Positions 1-9,800 of a stretch of 64,000 nt of DNA are shown piece after piece. The notes beneath the pieces were generated by a model, which was not told the DNA's origin, did no database searches, and saw only the letters and a program-made list of their open reading frames with translations. This stretch comes from an uncultured Bacteroidota bacterium (GTDB lineage: Bacteria; Bacteroidota; Bacteroidia; NS11-12g; UBA9320): positions 36,776 through 100,775 of the forward strand of contig CAKZLB010000046.1 of the NCBI GenBank assembly GCA_937124965.1, given 5' to 3'. The position numbers and the translations under genes are program-made. How positions within the stretch are numbered: position 1 is the stretch's first letter; each line of letters begins with the position of its first letter.

Positions 1-998
<998 letters not shown>

Positions 999-1023
999 TT
1001 ACAGTCATAAAATGTTTCAACGA

Positions 1024-1058
1024 AGAGGCTGTCTCAAAATTGAGCAGCCTCTTTTTTT
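1024..1058 (+). terminator. Intrinsic terminator after katG
   Basis: An 8-bp arm AGAGGCTG (1024-1031) pairs with CAGCCTCT (1045-1052). An inner CTCA/TGAG helix sits above a single bulged T, and seven T residues follow (1052-1058). It lies 26 bp after the katG stop on the same strand. Confidence 0.9.
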
Positions 1059-1201
1059 ATGCTTGCTCGTTTGGTTGTCTGCAGTAATCGCAGGGAGATT
1101 GGTTTTACGATAATTAGTATTTGTTAAAGGCTACGTGGTGATTTTGATTATTTAAACCCTTGGAGGGTTAAAATAATACGGACTGTTCCCTTATAGAATG
1201 A

Positions 1202-1209
1202 TAGGTTTG
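1202..1209 (+). promoter_or_regulatory. Possible -7 element for the amidohydrolase-alr pair
   Basis: TAGGTTTG is an exact match to the Bacteroidota -7 element TAnnTTTG and sits 22 bp before the ATG at 1232. No TTG is found at the usual -33 distance, so this is a half-match only. Confidence 0.35.
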
Positions 1210-1231
1210 TATCAAATTAAGTAGAAAACAT

Positions 1232-2371
1232 ATGCTGAGCAAAGCACAACTTGATAATCTTACTAAAATTCGAAGAATTTTCCATGCAAACCCAGAAGTT
1301 TCAGAACATGAAACCGAAACGCAAAAGAGAATTGCCAACTATCTGACAAACGAAACCATAGCTAATTTCAAAAACGTTGGTCACACTGGAATTTTGGCAA
1401 GTTTTGAGGGCAACCAATCGGGACCAACGGTTATGATTCGCGGTGATATTGATGCTTTACCTATTACCGAAACAAATACTTTCAAACACAAATCGAAGTC
1501 ACCAGGCGTTTCCCACAAATGTGGTCATGATGGGCATACAACCATTTTGCTAGGGTTAGCAAAATTATTGTCGGAAAAGCCCATTACCAGAGGAAAGGTA
1601 TTACTACTTTTTCAACCCGCTGAAGAAAATGGTGCTGGTGCAGCGGCAGTTTTACATGATGAAGAATTTCAAAAAGAAACCATCGATTATGTTTTCGCTT
1701 TGCACAATTTACCTGGCTATCCTCTGCATGAAGTTGTGGTAAAGGAACAAGAATTTACCGGAAATGTAAAAAGCATTATTCTAAAAATGACTGGCAAAAC
1801 AGCACATGCTGCAGAACCTGAACAAGGTCATAATCCAAGCATGGCTATTTCAGAAATCTTCATATTTGCGAATAAGATAACGAAGAATCAACCAGAGAAT
1901 TCAGACTTTTTCCTAATGACTCCTGTATACGCAACGTTAGGAGATTTAGCTTATGGGATATCTGCCGGTTATGGTGAAGTACATTTTACGATTCGAAGCT
2001 GGAGCACTGATCTAATGAAAATTCGTAGTGAAGAGATTGTAGAATTCTTTCAAAAAACGTGCAAAAAGCATGAGCTACATGCAGACATATCATGGACCCA
2101 AGTGTTTCATGCAAATATCAATGAAACCAAGTCTGTTGATCTTATACGGCAATCAGCCTTGCAGAATGGTCTGTCATTAACCGAACGAGAATACCCATTT
2201 AGATGGGGAGAGGATTTCGGTCTATTCACACAACAATATAAGGGTGCTATGTTTGGGCTAGGAGCTGGAACTGATTCACCTGCTTTACATAATCCAGATT
2301 ATGATTATCCTGACGAAATAACCGAAACAGGAATCACCATGTTTTACTCTATAATCCAACAAATCCTGTAA
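1232..2371 (+). CDS. M20 family metallo-amidohydrolase (N-acyl amino acid hydrolase type)
   Basis: A 379-residue protein of the M20D / IAA-amino-acid-hydrolase type, which cleaves N-acyl groups from amino acids or small peptides in the cytoplasm. Metal ligands of the family are visible: the CGHDGH motif at residues 97-102, the Glu pair at 131-132 in FQPAEENG, His158, and a C-terminal His in LHNPDYDYPDE. The dimerisation-domain signature TAHAAEPEQGHNPSMA is also present. Length is normal for the family. It is followed after 3 bp by alanine racemase, so the two are probably one transcript. The substrate cannot be told from sequence. Start ATG at 1232. Confidence 0.85.
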   Translation: MLSKAQLDNLTKIRRIFHANPEVSEHETETQKRIANYLTNETIANFKNVGHTGILASFEGNQSGPTVMIRGDIDALPITETNTFKHKSKSPGVSHKCGHDGHTTILLGLAKLLSEKPITRGKVLLLFQPAEENGAGAAAVLHDEEFQKETIDYVFALHNLPGYPLHEVVVKEQEFTGNVKSIILKMTGKTAHAAEPEQGHNPSMAISEIFIFANKITKNQPENSDFFLMTPVYATLGDLAYGISAGYGEVHFTIRSWSTDLMKIRSEEIVEFFQKTCKKHELHADISWTQVFHANINETKSVDLIRQSALQNGLSLTEREYPFRWGEDFGLFTQQYKGAMFGLGAGTDSPALHNPDYDYPDEITETGITMFYSIIQQIL

Positions 2372-2374
2372 AGA

Positions 2375-3529
2375 ATGTTTCAAACTTCATACATCGAAAT
2401 TTCAGAATCTGCAGTCAAAAACAATATTGATTTTATCAAGAGTTATTTAGGCAGGAATGTAATATTTTCATCTGTGGTAAAGGGAAATGCGTATGGTCAT
2501 GGCATCAATTATTATTGTCCGATTGCGCACAAATACGGTGTGAGGCACTTTAGTGTTTTCAGCGCACAAGAAGCTCTCGCAGTTACATTAGCGCTTCCAA
2601 ATCACGAATACACGCTCATGATAATGGGTCATATTGACAATGAGGAATTGCAATGGGCCATTAAAAACAATGTTGAGTTTTACATTTTTGAACAAGACCG
2701 ATTAGATGTAGCTATCTCTACAGCTAAAAAACTTGGGAAAAAAGCTCAAATACATGTTGAACTTGAAACAGGAATGAATCGAACTGGAATTCCAGATCGA
2801 GACGTTGCACAAACGTTCAAAAAGATTGAGGCAAATTTGCAATTCATTGAAGTAAAAGGGGTTTGTACACATTTTGCTGGGGCTGAAGATTTTGTAAATC
2901 ACGAACGTGTCCAGAAACAATTTACACGTTTCAAGAAGTATGAATTAGAATTAAACAAGTATTCATGGTTGAAACCACTAAAGCACTTAGCCAGTTCTTC
3001 TGCAACTATTCGTTTCCCAGATTCGCAACGAGACTTGGTTCGATTAGGGATATTACAATTCGGGTTTTTTCCGACACAGGAAATTTTCGTTCATTATAAT
3101 TCTTCACAAAAAACAAGTACAAATCCATTGAAGCGAATTTTAAGCTGGAAAACTCATGTAATGGATGTCCAGACGGTGGAAGCTGGAGAATATGTGGGAT
3201 ACGGCACTTCTTATTTCACCAATCATCAAACAAAAATAGCCTTGGTTCCAGTTGGATACTCCTCTGGCTACAGTCGATCGTTAAGTAATCAAGGAAAGGT
3301 GTTGATTAACGGTATTCGTTTTGACGTAATTGGTACGGTCAATATGAGCATGCTAGCAATTGATATTACCTCTAGCGAAACGATAAGGAAAGGAGATGAA
3401 GTTGTACTTATTGGCAATCAAGGAGATCAAGAAATATCGGTTTCTTCGTTCAGTGATTTTAGCCATTTAATTAACTATGAATTACTTACTCGATTGCCCG
3501 AAAATATACCTCGCATTATTACACGTTAA
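2375..3529 (+). CDS. alr: Alanine racemase
   Basis: A 384-residue PLP enzyme that interconverts L- and D-alanine for peptidoglycan synthesis. The PLP lysine is Lys36 in SSVVKGNAYGHG. The C-terminal beta domain carries VGYGTSY with the second catalytic tyrosine, and ALVPVGYSSGYSR, VNMSMLAID and GDEVVLIG typical of the family. Full length. Only 3 bp separate it from the upstream amidohydrolase, which suggests translational coupling. It converges on the hibernation factor gene with a 24-bp gap. In many Bacteroidota alr is fused to murF; here it is free-standing. Confidence 0.93.
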   Translation: MFQTSYIEISESAVKNNIDFIKSYLGRNVIFSSVVKGNAYGHGINYYCPIAHKYGVRHFSVFSAQEALAVTLALPNHEYTLMIMGHIDNEELQWAIKNNVEFYIFEQDRLDVAISTAKKLGKKAQIHVELETGMNRTGIPDRDVAQTFKKIEANLQFIEVKGVCTHFAGAEDFVNHERVQKQFTRFKKYELELNKYSWLKPLKHLASSSATIRFPDSQRDLVRLGILQFGFFPTQEIFVHYNSSQKTSTNPLKRILSWKTHVMDVQTVEAGEYVGYGTSYFTNHQTKIALVPVGYSSGYSRSLSNQGKVLINGIRFDVIGTVNMSMLAIDITSSETIRKGDEVVLIGNQGDQEISVSSFSDFSHLINYELLTRLPENIPRIITR

Positions 3530-3553
3530 ATATTAATCTTTATAGCAATTACA

Positions 3554-3859
3554 CTAATTCCTTTTCAATCGGCTACCCAACATTGAAGTTAGCTTATCAA
3601 TACCACTACTTACCGCCTTTTCAATAGTGCTACCGTAACTAGTAACAGCCATAGGTTGTTTGTTAGCCAATCGTGCTTCAAGAGTACATCGCTTGTCATT
3701 CTCTCCTTTTTTGTCACCGTTTTCATCCGCCAAATGGACTTCAACGCGGGTAATATCTTCTGCAAATCGTTTTAATCCATCGCTGATCAATGAATCAAGG
3801 TATTTTTCAAGTTTCTCGTTTCCTGAAATGTTCTTATCTGTATTTAGTTTTATTATCAT
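3554..3859 (-). CDS. hpf: Short ribosome hibernation promoting factor (HPF/RaiA family)
   Basis: A 101-residue protein of the HPF/RaiA (sigma-54 modulation protein) family. It carries the double-stranded-RNA-binding-like fold: an N-terminal strand, LEKYLDSLISDGLKRFAEDITRVEVHLADENGDKKG, then CTLEARLANKQPMAVT and a final helix with EKAVSSGIDKL. It lacks the long C-terminal dimerisation domain, so it is the short type that blocks the mRNA/tRNA channel of the 30S subunit in stationary phase. Single-gene unit convergent with alr. Family call is firm; whether it dimerises or only inactivates 70S ribosomes is not visible. Confidence 0.85.
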   Translation of the reverse strand: MIIKLNTDKNISGNEKLEKYLDSLISDGLKRFAEDITRVEVHLADENGDKKGENDKRCTLEARLANKQPMAVTSYGSTIEKAVSSGIDKLTSMLGSRLKRN

Positions 3860-4047
3860 TGTAATAGTATTATAATTATAGAAGTCAAGAGGTTAACTGT
3901 CAGGTCAATATTAAAGAATAATTAGTCTCAGACCTAAAATTATTGTGTTCCATTGACCAATTAAAAGGAATTATTGTCGAATTCCAAGATGTACAGGTTT
4001 TAGGTTGGTTTTCAAATGTATATACTTGCTTAAAGTACACTAAAATA

Positions 4048-4434
4048 CTAGAGGTAGTTTGACTCAATTCTCTGTTGCACCATGTTGTTAATCCTGCGAT
4101 TGATTGGTGAAAGCGATTGTAAATATTGACAATACTCTTCCACAGTAAAAAGTGCTGTAACTAAGCCTCTTAATTCTGTTTGTAATCGTCCATTTCCCTT
4201 TAATATTTTAACTATCAATTCTTTCATTTGTTCTTTATTGAGTTGATCAATTTTAACACAATTTTGTTTCAAGTTGTATTCGAAATGAGAAATAATTAGG
4301 TCGTGTTGTAACTTAATAATTGGTCGAAGTTTTTCATTCTGAAATGTTTCTTCAGAACTGCTTTGCAGTGTGTTAACAATGGTTGGAATAGTTGGTCGAA
4401 GCTCTATTTTTAACTGATCTGTGTTTGTCATCAT
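4048..4434 (-). CDS. Conserved hypothetical protein coupled to flavin reductase
   Basis: A 128-residue, mostly helical, soluble protein with no signal peptide or membrane segment. I do not recognise a named domain. Visible segments are LRPIIKLQHDLIISHFEYNL, ILKGNGRLQTELRGLVTALFTVEEYCQYL and a basic tail. Its start overlaps the stop of the flavin-reductase gene by 4 bp (4431-4434), so it is almost certainly translationally coupled and may be a partner or accessory of that enzyme. No function is assigned. Confidence 0.75.
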   Translation of the reverse strand: MMTNTDQLKIELRPTIPTIVNTLQSSSEETFQNEKLRPIIKLQHDLIISHFEYNLKQNCVKIDQLNKEQMKELIVKILKGNGRLQTELRGLVTALFTVEEYCQYLQSLSPINRRINNMVQQRIESNYL

Positions 4435-5462
4435 TCGCGCACTTTACTCCATACCTTTTCACTATTTAATTTGAACGATCCAAGATGTTTTCTTTTCCAT
4501 GTATCTGGAGGAATCATTGAAAGGAAACGTTCGTCTCTATTGTCTCGCTCATACAAGTGATACACCTCTCCTATAATTGGCTCAAAGTCGCATTTCGCAT
4601 TGTAAACTAGTTCATTGATTTCGTATTCCGACAACAAAGCATCATACTCCACTTTTATTTGTTCAATCTTGCTTTGTAGAACGTGGTTAAAACTAGTAAC
4701 ACCTCTTTTTTTCCAACTCGATAAATTTGTTGCTTGAATGCTTGGCGCTCCAACGTTTGAACCATATGGTAGAAGCTTTGCATTGTAGGTTTGGCTCTCT
4801 TCGTCAAACACTACATTATCTGGTCGTTTTTTTCGCTTAAAATTGGGCAACTCCTCTACCCTTGCATATGGAAGCTTTACTAATTTATGGCCAAATGAAT
4901 ATTGGTTTAAACCAGTAACACATACATCGTTTGACATTTCTAAATCCAATTGGCCATCTTCTTCAACATACTCGTCTTTGACTCTAACACATTGAACCTC
5001 CCCAATTATCAAGCGACATTGACTATGTTTTAGTTCAATATCGTCTTGTAATTTGAGACCAATTTGGATGCTACTTTCACCAACGAATGGTGCAAAAAAG
5101 CTGTCCGCGTACTCCTCTTCCAAATTACAATGTTTAAACTCTGAATGATCTGAAGAGAATTTTGCAGAGGTGTAGTGTGCTTTATCAATAAACGACTTGT
5201 GAACGTGATTGATAGTATAGAAACCCGTTTCTACTATATTCTTATAGGTATCTCGCGGTACAGTTAATGGACGCATAATAAAACCAATTCTTGCCGGATT
5301 TGAACTGATGTGCACCACCGAATTGAATATTGCTACATTGGTGTTTCCATTTTCTCCTTTGGTTGCAACAAGATGTACACCTTTATATCCTGATAACGAG
5401 TTGATGAATTTAAGTCGATACTCCGAATTCCACGAATCAATTTCTTCTTTCTTAACTAGCAC
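4431..5462 (-). CDS. Flavin reductase-like (FMN-binding split-barrel) protein
   Basis: A 343-residue protein. The first ~200 residues resemble the flavin-reductase split barrel (GVHLVATKGENGNTNVAIFNSVVHISSNPARIGFIMRP, then RDTYKNIVETGFYTIN), which normally binds FMN and reduces free flavin with NAD(P)H. About 130 residues beyond the usual domain (from roughly 215) form a polar, helical tail with no domain I recognise. First gene of a two-gene minus-strand unit with a 4-bp overlap to the next gene. A cytoplasmic oxidoreductase role is likely; the electron donor and acceptor are not determinable. Confidence 0.8.
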   Translation of the reverse strand: MLVKKEEIDSWNSEYRLKFINSLSGYKGVHLVATKGENGNTNVAIFNSVVHISSNPARIGFIMRPLTVPRDTYKNIVETGFYTINHVHKSFIDKAHYTSAKFSSDHSEFKHCNLEEEYADSFFAPFVGESSIQIGLKLQDDIELKHSQCRLIIGEVQCVRVKDEYVEEDGQLDLEMSNDVCVTGLNQYSFGHKLVKLPYARVEELPNFKRKKRPDNVVFDEESQTYNAKLLPYGSNVGAPSIQATNLSSWKKRGVTSFNHVLQSKIEQIKVEYDALLSEYEINELVYNAKCDFEPIIGEVYHLYERDNRDERFLSMIPPDTWKRKHLGSFKLNSEKVWSKVRE

Positions 5463-5672
5463 AACAATTTAATTTACTGTATCAATTGAACAACATAACA
5501 ATGTTGCTGTCTTTTTGATTTAAACCCAGCCATAATTAACGTTTTAATCAAATATTTACGTAACAACGAACAAATAACTATAAATGAGAGAATTGTTTAG
5601 AGAATCATAGGTAGTTCCGATTGTGTAATGTGTAATTTCGTCGATTCAAAAAATAAATGTAACATTTAACCT

Positions 5673-6335
5673 ATGGGTAACGAAGAGAAAAAGGCAGGGA
5701 AGAGCAGTGATAACTACGAAACACTTAAAACATTATATTATTCAGGTAAAGTAAAGCCTTCATTAAACAAAATGTTGGCATATCTAAAAGAGAATCCTAA
5801 GGACGTAAATGTCACACTTTTGGCATGTAAATGTTTGGAACGATCTAAGAATTATAATGACTTGTCTGACTTTGCTGATACAGTTATAGAATTAGCGCCA
5901 GAAAACGGAGATGGTTATTATTACAAGGGAGTTGCGTTAAGTCATATCAAAGGAAAAGAGCAAGATGTGATCAGTAACTTTAACAAAGCATTGGAGATAT
6001 CACCTGAAAACTTATCCTATCTTAAAAGTAAAGGAGCAACACACTATTCGTTGTTTACCGATTACCATTTACCAATAAAATTTGCTGAAAAACACCGTAT
6101 TAAGGCAGAAGAAAGTTTGTTAAAAGTTACACAGCTAATTGAAACAAAAGAGAACCCTGACTACATCGAATACTTTACAACTGCAGAGGTTAACGTGTTA
6201 CTGGAGCAAAACATTGCAGCTAAAAAACACTTATTACGAGCAGTAAATGCCTTTGAAGCAACCGAAAAATCAGACCAAGACATGAATATTTATAAGGAAA
6301 TTATTAAGGTTCAAAAAGCAGTTCAAAAGAATTAA
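5673..6335 (+). CDS. Tetratricopeptide-repeat protein
   Basis: A 220-residue cytoplasmic protein made of helical repeats. TPR-like units are seen around residues 15-50, 50-85 (VNVTLLACKCLERSKNYNDLSDFADTVIELAPENG) and 85-120 (GYYYKGVALSHIKGKEQDVISNFNKALEISPENL), with further helices to the end. There is no signal peptide and no catalytic motif. TPR proteins act as protein-interaction scaffolds; the partner is unknown. It stands alone between a divergent flavin-reductase operon and a same-strand outer-membrane protein 73 bp downstream. Confidence 0.8.
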   Translation: MGNEEKKAGKSSDNYETLKTLYYSGKVKPSLNKMLAYLKENPKDVNVTLLACKCLERSKNYNDLSDFADTVIELAPENGDGYYYKGVALSHIKGKEQDVISNFNKALEISPENLSYLKSKGATHYSLFTDYHLPIKFAEKHRIKAEESLLKVTQLIETKENPDYIEYFTTAEVNVLLEQNIAAKKHLLRAVNAFEATEKSDQDMNIYKEIIKVQKAVQKN

Positions 6336-6408
6336 ATCTAACTGACAATGGTTGCACTAGTATTGATAATATTTAACTAATTTCGACAGCATATTAAATT
6401 GAATAAAT

Positions 6409-7098
6409 ATGTATCAAACTACCAAAAATGCGGTGATCGCCCTGTGCACAAGTCTTTTGCTTGTTATCCTTTTATCTATTCCATCGAGTGCCAACGCTCA
6501 AGTTGCGTTTAGCGTTTCTCCAGGCTTAGGTTTAAATAGTGCTTTTGTAGGCTATCAAGTAAATGACCGATTGCTCCCATTTGTTAGTTTCCAATATGCT
6601 AGCTTCGGACTAAGCGTTTCTGAAACTGGAACCGATTTTAATTACGACTCTAATAAAGTCGAAAATTATGAGTATACTGGGAAGTTGACAGGTGGTATTC
6701 TAATGCCAAGTATTGGTGCGAAATATTATTTAGCAAATCAAAACAAACTTAAGTCGTATGGCAGTGTTGCGATAACCAAACCAATTGTTGTGGCAAAACT
6801 CGAGAATGATGGGGAAATAGACAAAGAGTTTGAAGAAAGTGTTAAATCATTATCCCTCATTGGCGGCGAACTAGGTTTCGGAGTTGAATATTTCTTTGAT
6901 TCTAACTTTAGTATTGGAGGGGAATTTGGATTAAGGTTGATTACAGGAAACTACCAAGAGACCTACGATACAGAGTATTTTGACCCAAACACAGGAGATT
7001 ATGTTCCATCTAAAACAGTAATTTCAGTAAATGGCCGTGTGACACCAACCTATACCAAGTTTTGTCTAAACTTTTATTTTAACCGAGATAAGGGATAA
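6409..7098 (+). CDS. Outer-membrane beta-barrel protein
   Basis: A 229-residue protein with a clear signal peptide (hydrophobic segment LCTSLLLVILLSIPSSANA, cleavage near residue 30). It is followed by alternating amphipathic strands with many aromatic residues and ends in FCLNFYFNRDKG, consistent with an 8-stranded outer-membrane barrel. No ligand or enzymatic motif is seen. It sits alone after the TPR gene and converges on a T9SS surface protein. The call rests on pattern only. Confidence 0.75.
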   Translation: MYQTTKNAVIALCTSLLLVILLSIPSSANAQVAFSVSPGLGLNSAFVGYQVNDRLLPFVSFQYASFGLSVSETGTDFNYDSNKVENYEYTGKLTGGILMPSIGAKYYLANQNKLKSYGSVAITKPIVVAKLENDGEIDKEFEESVKSLSLIGGELGFGVEYFFDSNFSIGGEFGLRLITGNYQETYDTEYFDPNTGDYVPSKTVISVNGRVTPTYTKFCLNFYFNRDKG

Positions 7099-7134
7099 GC
7101 ATCTTGGGACATCTCCAAATTGTACAAAGTGTTG

Positions 7135-7153
7135 ATTGTCAAAGCATGACAAT
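7135..7153. repeat. Small perfect inverted repeat in a convergent intergenic region
   Basis: ATTGTCA and TGACAAT (7 bp each) are separated by 5 bp, between two convergent genes. No clear T-run follows on either strand, so it is at best a weak bidirectional terminator. Confidence 0.4.
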
Positions 7154-7180
7154 TTCAATATAATCAAAACAAGTAATGCT

Positions 7181-9022
7181 TTAGTTTAATATGTGAAGCA
7201 CTCCTGATTTTATCTGTTTCTTCACTCCAAGATTGTAAGTGATTATATACATGTAGACCTCACCATCCAAAGGGCTTCCTTTGACAAAACCGTCCCATGC
7301 TGTTTCATTATTCGTCGTTTGAAAGACTAATTGTCCCCATTGATTATATATGTCCAAATGATAATCACTTACGCTACAATCTAAAAAAAATGGTAAAAAA
7401 ACATCATTGATTCCGTCGTAGTTCGGCGAAAAGGCATTTGGAACAAAAACGTTACATGGACAATCAACTATGGCAAGCTCAATCGAGTCTGTTACAATGC
7501 CGCATTGGTTTACTCCAGTGAGATAATACTTCCCTGGTTGACTGATTTTCAGGGTATCATTGTTTGAATCATCCGACCAAGTAATAGTAGAATTGGGTGA
7601 ATGGCTGATTAAATTTAAGGTGTCGTCTGCACATAACTTAACATCCTTATTAAAGCTAATTTTAGGAATTGTTTCAATAAAAATATTTTGAATAAAAGTA
7701 TCAGGATATGGCAGATAAGAAATCAATGTAACCGTATATAGTCCTGAATCCGTAAATTGGTGCACAGGGTTAGGCTTATTGGAGTAGTTTGAAGCTCCAC
7801 TCTTGTGGTCGCCAAAATTCCACAAAATGCTGTCGCCGGAACTAATGACATTAAACTGTGTTGGTTTATTGTTACAGGTGTTTGCAAACGTAAACTTATT
7901 ATACCTTTTAAAAAAACAGTTAGGCAGCAGAGATCTCCGAGATTGGCCACCAAGTGAAAATGATTTTCGTTTATATTGACATTTTACCCCCAAAGAATCT
8001 GGATAAGCAATTGTTGCCAAATAATCGTTGTGATTAGGATATTTCACCGTTGAATAAATAATACCATCAGGACCCAATTGTAGCGTCCCCCCTGAATAGC
8101 CAGACACACCTACTCTCACACCCGATTCATATATTTCCCTTGCTGTATTGAAGGATAAGTCGTATTGATAAGTGCCTTCTCGAATGTCATTTTGATAACA
8201 CTTCTCAATCGTATATAAAAATCGCCCACTTGGCGAGAACTCTGCACCATCGCCATACCAATCACTTGGAACAAAATTCAACAGCATGGAATTGGATAAC
8301 AAACCAGTAGAACGATCAAAATCGAATATTTCCAACGCGTAATGGTCTACACTGACTACTCGTTCTCCATTTAAGGTGGCTTTTAATTGTCCTACAGGGT
8401 ACCCGTTCTGACCAACATCACTTTTTATTGGCTGTTTGTCAACACCATCAGATGTCACTAAAAACGAAACAAATCTACTTGGAATTCCAGTCTGTGTTAA
8501 TAACCAAATGTCTTTGTTATTGTGATGGTTAATAGCCGTAATTCTAGTTGATGTATTTGATCGCAGTAAAAAATTCTTTATCGACACTACCTCACCAAAA
8601 CCGTTGTTTAGGCTCATATCCACTTCTGCATATACAAGGTCTACCCCTTTTAAACTGGGCTCATTATGAGACAAAAAAACGAGATACATTGAATCTGAAC
8701 CTGGTTTTTTCAATATCAGCGTATTTTGTCCAGAATTCCACTGCCGGGCAACATTACTTCCATTTTTCATCACTGCATGATTTCTATCCCATATGTTATA
8801 CCCGTTGGTATAAAAAAGTAGCTTTCCGTTTTGGTCTGATATGCATGCTGGACTTCCAGTTTGTACATTACCGTTTGTTACAAGTTTTGCTGAATCATCA
8901 TTGAAATCTATTCCTAGTTTATGGTCAAAATACCAAACGTTGTTTTCTTTTTGTGCCCATGATAGACATGGTAGTATTATAAAAATGATTAAACTGATGA
9001 CCTTCACTCTATCGAGATGCAT
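7181..9022 (-). CDS. Secreted PKD-domain protein with T9SS type B (gliding-type) C-terminal domain
   Basis: A 613-residue protein with an N-terminal signal peptide (ISLIIFIILPCLSWA). A long N-terminal region to about 370 (NVWYFDHKLGIDFN, then FSPSGRFLYTIE) looks like a beta-propeller, as in many Bacteroidota gliding-motility-associated surface proteins. A PKD-like domain follows around 395-450 (ILWNFGDHKSGASNYSN), then an Ig-like stretch. The C-terminal ~90 residues are the type B sorting domain (CNVFVPNAFSPNYDGINDVF, NQWGQLVF, GEVYMYIITY). It is expected to be exported by Sec, then T9SS, to the surface. The candidate small RNA gene ends about 50 bp upstream on the same strand. Confidence 0.88.
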   Translation of the reverse strand: MHLDRVKVISLIIFIILPCLSWAQKENNVWYFDHKLGIDFNDDSAKLVTNGNVQTGSPACISDQNGKLLFYTNGYNIWDRNHAVMKNGSNVARQWNSGQNTLILKKPGSDSMYLVFLSHNEPSLKGVDLVYAEVDMSLNNGFGEVVSIKNFLLRSNTSTRITAINHHNNKDIWLLTQTGIPSRFVSFLVTSDGVDKQPIKSDVGQNGYPVGQLKATLNGERVVSVDHYALEIFDFDRSTGLLSNSMLLNFVPSDWYGDGAEFSPSGRFLYTIEKCYQNDIREGTYQYDLSFNTAREIYESGVRVGVSGYSGGTLQLGPDGIIYSTVKYPNHNDYLATIAYPDSLGVKCQYKRKSFSLGGQSRRSLLPNCFFKRYNKFTFANTCNNKPTQFNVISSGDSILWNFGDHKSGASNYSNKPNPVHQFTDSGLYTVTLISYLPYPDTFIQNIFIETIPKISFNKDVKLCADDTLNLISHSPNSTITWSDDSNNDTLKISQPGKYYLTGVNQCGIVTDSIELAIVDCPCNVFVPNAFSPNYDGINDVFLPFFLDCSVSDYHLDIYNQWGQLVFQTTNNETAWDGFVKGSPLDGEVYMYIITYNLGVKKQIKSGVLHILN

Positions 9023-9071
9023 TTAAGACACAATAAGCTGCACATCGAAAGACGATGTCACTCCGTTAAAC

Positions 9072-9106
9072 AAAAAAACGGCAGTCTCGACTGGCCAAGA
9101 CTGCCG
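9072..9106 (-). terminator. Intrinsic terminator of the small RNA / receiver transcript
   Basis: A 9-bp perfect stem CGGCAGTCT/AGACTGCCG (9079-9087 with 9098-9106) with a 10-nt loop is followed on the minus strand by seven T residues (9078-9072). It lies upstream of the next gene's start, so it separates the receiver/small-RNA transcripts from the surface-protein gene. Confidence 0.9.
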
Positions 9107-9201
9107 CCCTTCACGCAACGGGGCAAATTAAAAATGTAGTCAACATTTTAACACCGATTGCTGTATTCTGAAAAACTCGGTGTCTATTGCGTGAAGTATT
9201 A
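9072..9201 (-). ncRNA. Candidate structured small RNA (about 125-130 nt), family not recognised
   Basis: On the minus strand a 10-bp closing helix pairs CTTCACGCAA (5' arm, 9196-9187) with TTGCGTGAAG (9118-9109). Inside it lie two further perfect hairpins: ACACCGA/TCGGTGT (9183-9177 with 9157-9151) and AAAATGT/ACATTTT (9149-9143 with 9137-9131). Together they form a three-way junction. The closing helix is followed almost at once by a strong terminator (9106-9072). An exact consensus promoter sits just upstream (9208-9237). No open frame of note occupies the region. It does not match 6S, tmRNA, SRP or RNase P RNA features known to me. It could instead be a structured leader of the T9SS gene starting at 9022, but the terminator argues for an independent RNA. 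Confidence 0.65.
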
Positions 9202-9207
9202 AGTAGT

Positions 9208-9237
9208 CAAACGTAGAATCAATGGGTTGTCAAGCAA
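9208..9237 (-). promoter_or_regulatory. Bacteroidota housekeeping promoter for the small RNA
   Basis: On the minus strand TTG (9237-9235), a 19-bp spacer and TACGTTTG (9215-9208) match TTG-N19-TAnnTTTG exactly. The promoter overlaps the last codons of the receiver gene (stop at 9232-9230). It points at the small RNA, with an expected start near 9203-9197, directly before the closing helix. Confidence 0.7.
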
Positions 9238-9661
9238 TGCTGATCTTTCTTGAGATTAGATCCTGTAGTACCGCCCCTACCCTGTTGATTGAGTTTAGGT
9301 TTTTATCTACGTACTCTTTTACACCTTTGTTTATTAATGTCCTTTTTACGGCGTTGTCTTCTTGAGATGAAACCATAATAATTTCGCATTTAGGACTGCA
9401 TATTTTTACTATGTCCACAACATCTCCTCCGGTTAAAACATCATCTTCTTCCATGTTTATCAAATAATAGTCGATGAGCATAAACGTGATATCGTCTTCT
9501 AACTCTCGGATACAATCATGCGCATTGGTGTAGGTCTTAACATCGAATTTACAGTTTGGGTAAACTTTGCTACTACAGATGGTTTGCACGTATCGAGTAA
9601 GAGCCTTGTTTTGATAAATGTCGTCTTCTAGAATTACAATTTTTACTACTTTCATAACCAT
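9230..9661 (-). CDS. Stand-alone receiver-domain response regulator
   Basis: A 143-residue protein that is a single CheY-like receiver domain: acidic pocket LEDD at 11-14, phospho-acceptor Asp64 in MLIDYYLI, Ser in VSSQED and Lys in YVDKN. It has no output domain, so it probably works as a phosphate shuttle or by protein contact. It is the last gene of a same-strand cluster (hybrid kinase, sigma-54 activator, receiver), with 139 bp to the activator gene. ATGs at 9661 and 9655 are both possible starts. The insertion MEEDDVLTGGD after the phospho-Asp is longer than usual. Confidence 0.85.
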   Translation of the reverse strand: MVMKVVKIVILEDDIYQNKALTRYVQTICSSKVYPNCKFDVKTYTNAHDCIRELEDDITFMLIDYYLINMEEDDVLTGGDVVDIVKICSPKCEIIMVSSQEDNAVKRTLINKGVKEYVDKNLNSINRVGAVLQDLISRKISIA

Positions 9662-9800
9662 TCGTTTTAGTTACTCAAGTATTACTACAGTTATGCCACA
9701 GACTTAATAGGCTGTAATACAAATGATTAACACCAGCACTGACAATAATTATTTTCAATATGAAAATTAATTGTCAAATGGAAAAAAAGAATGGATTCGT

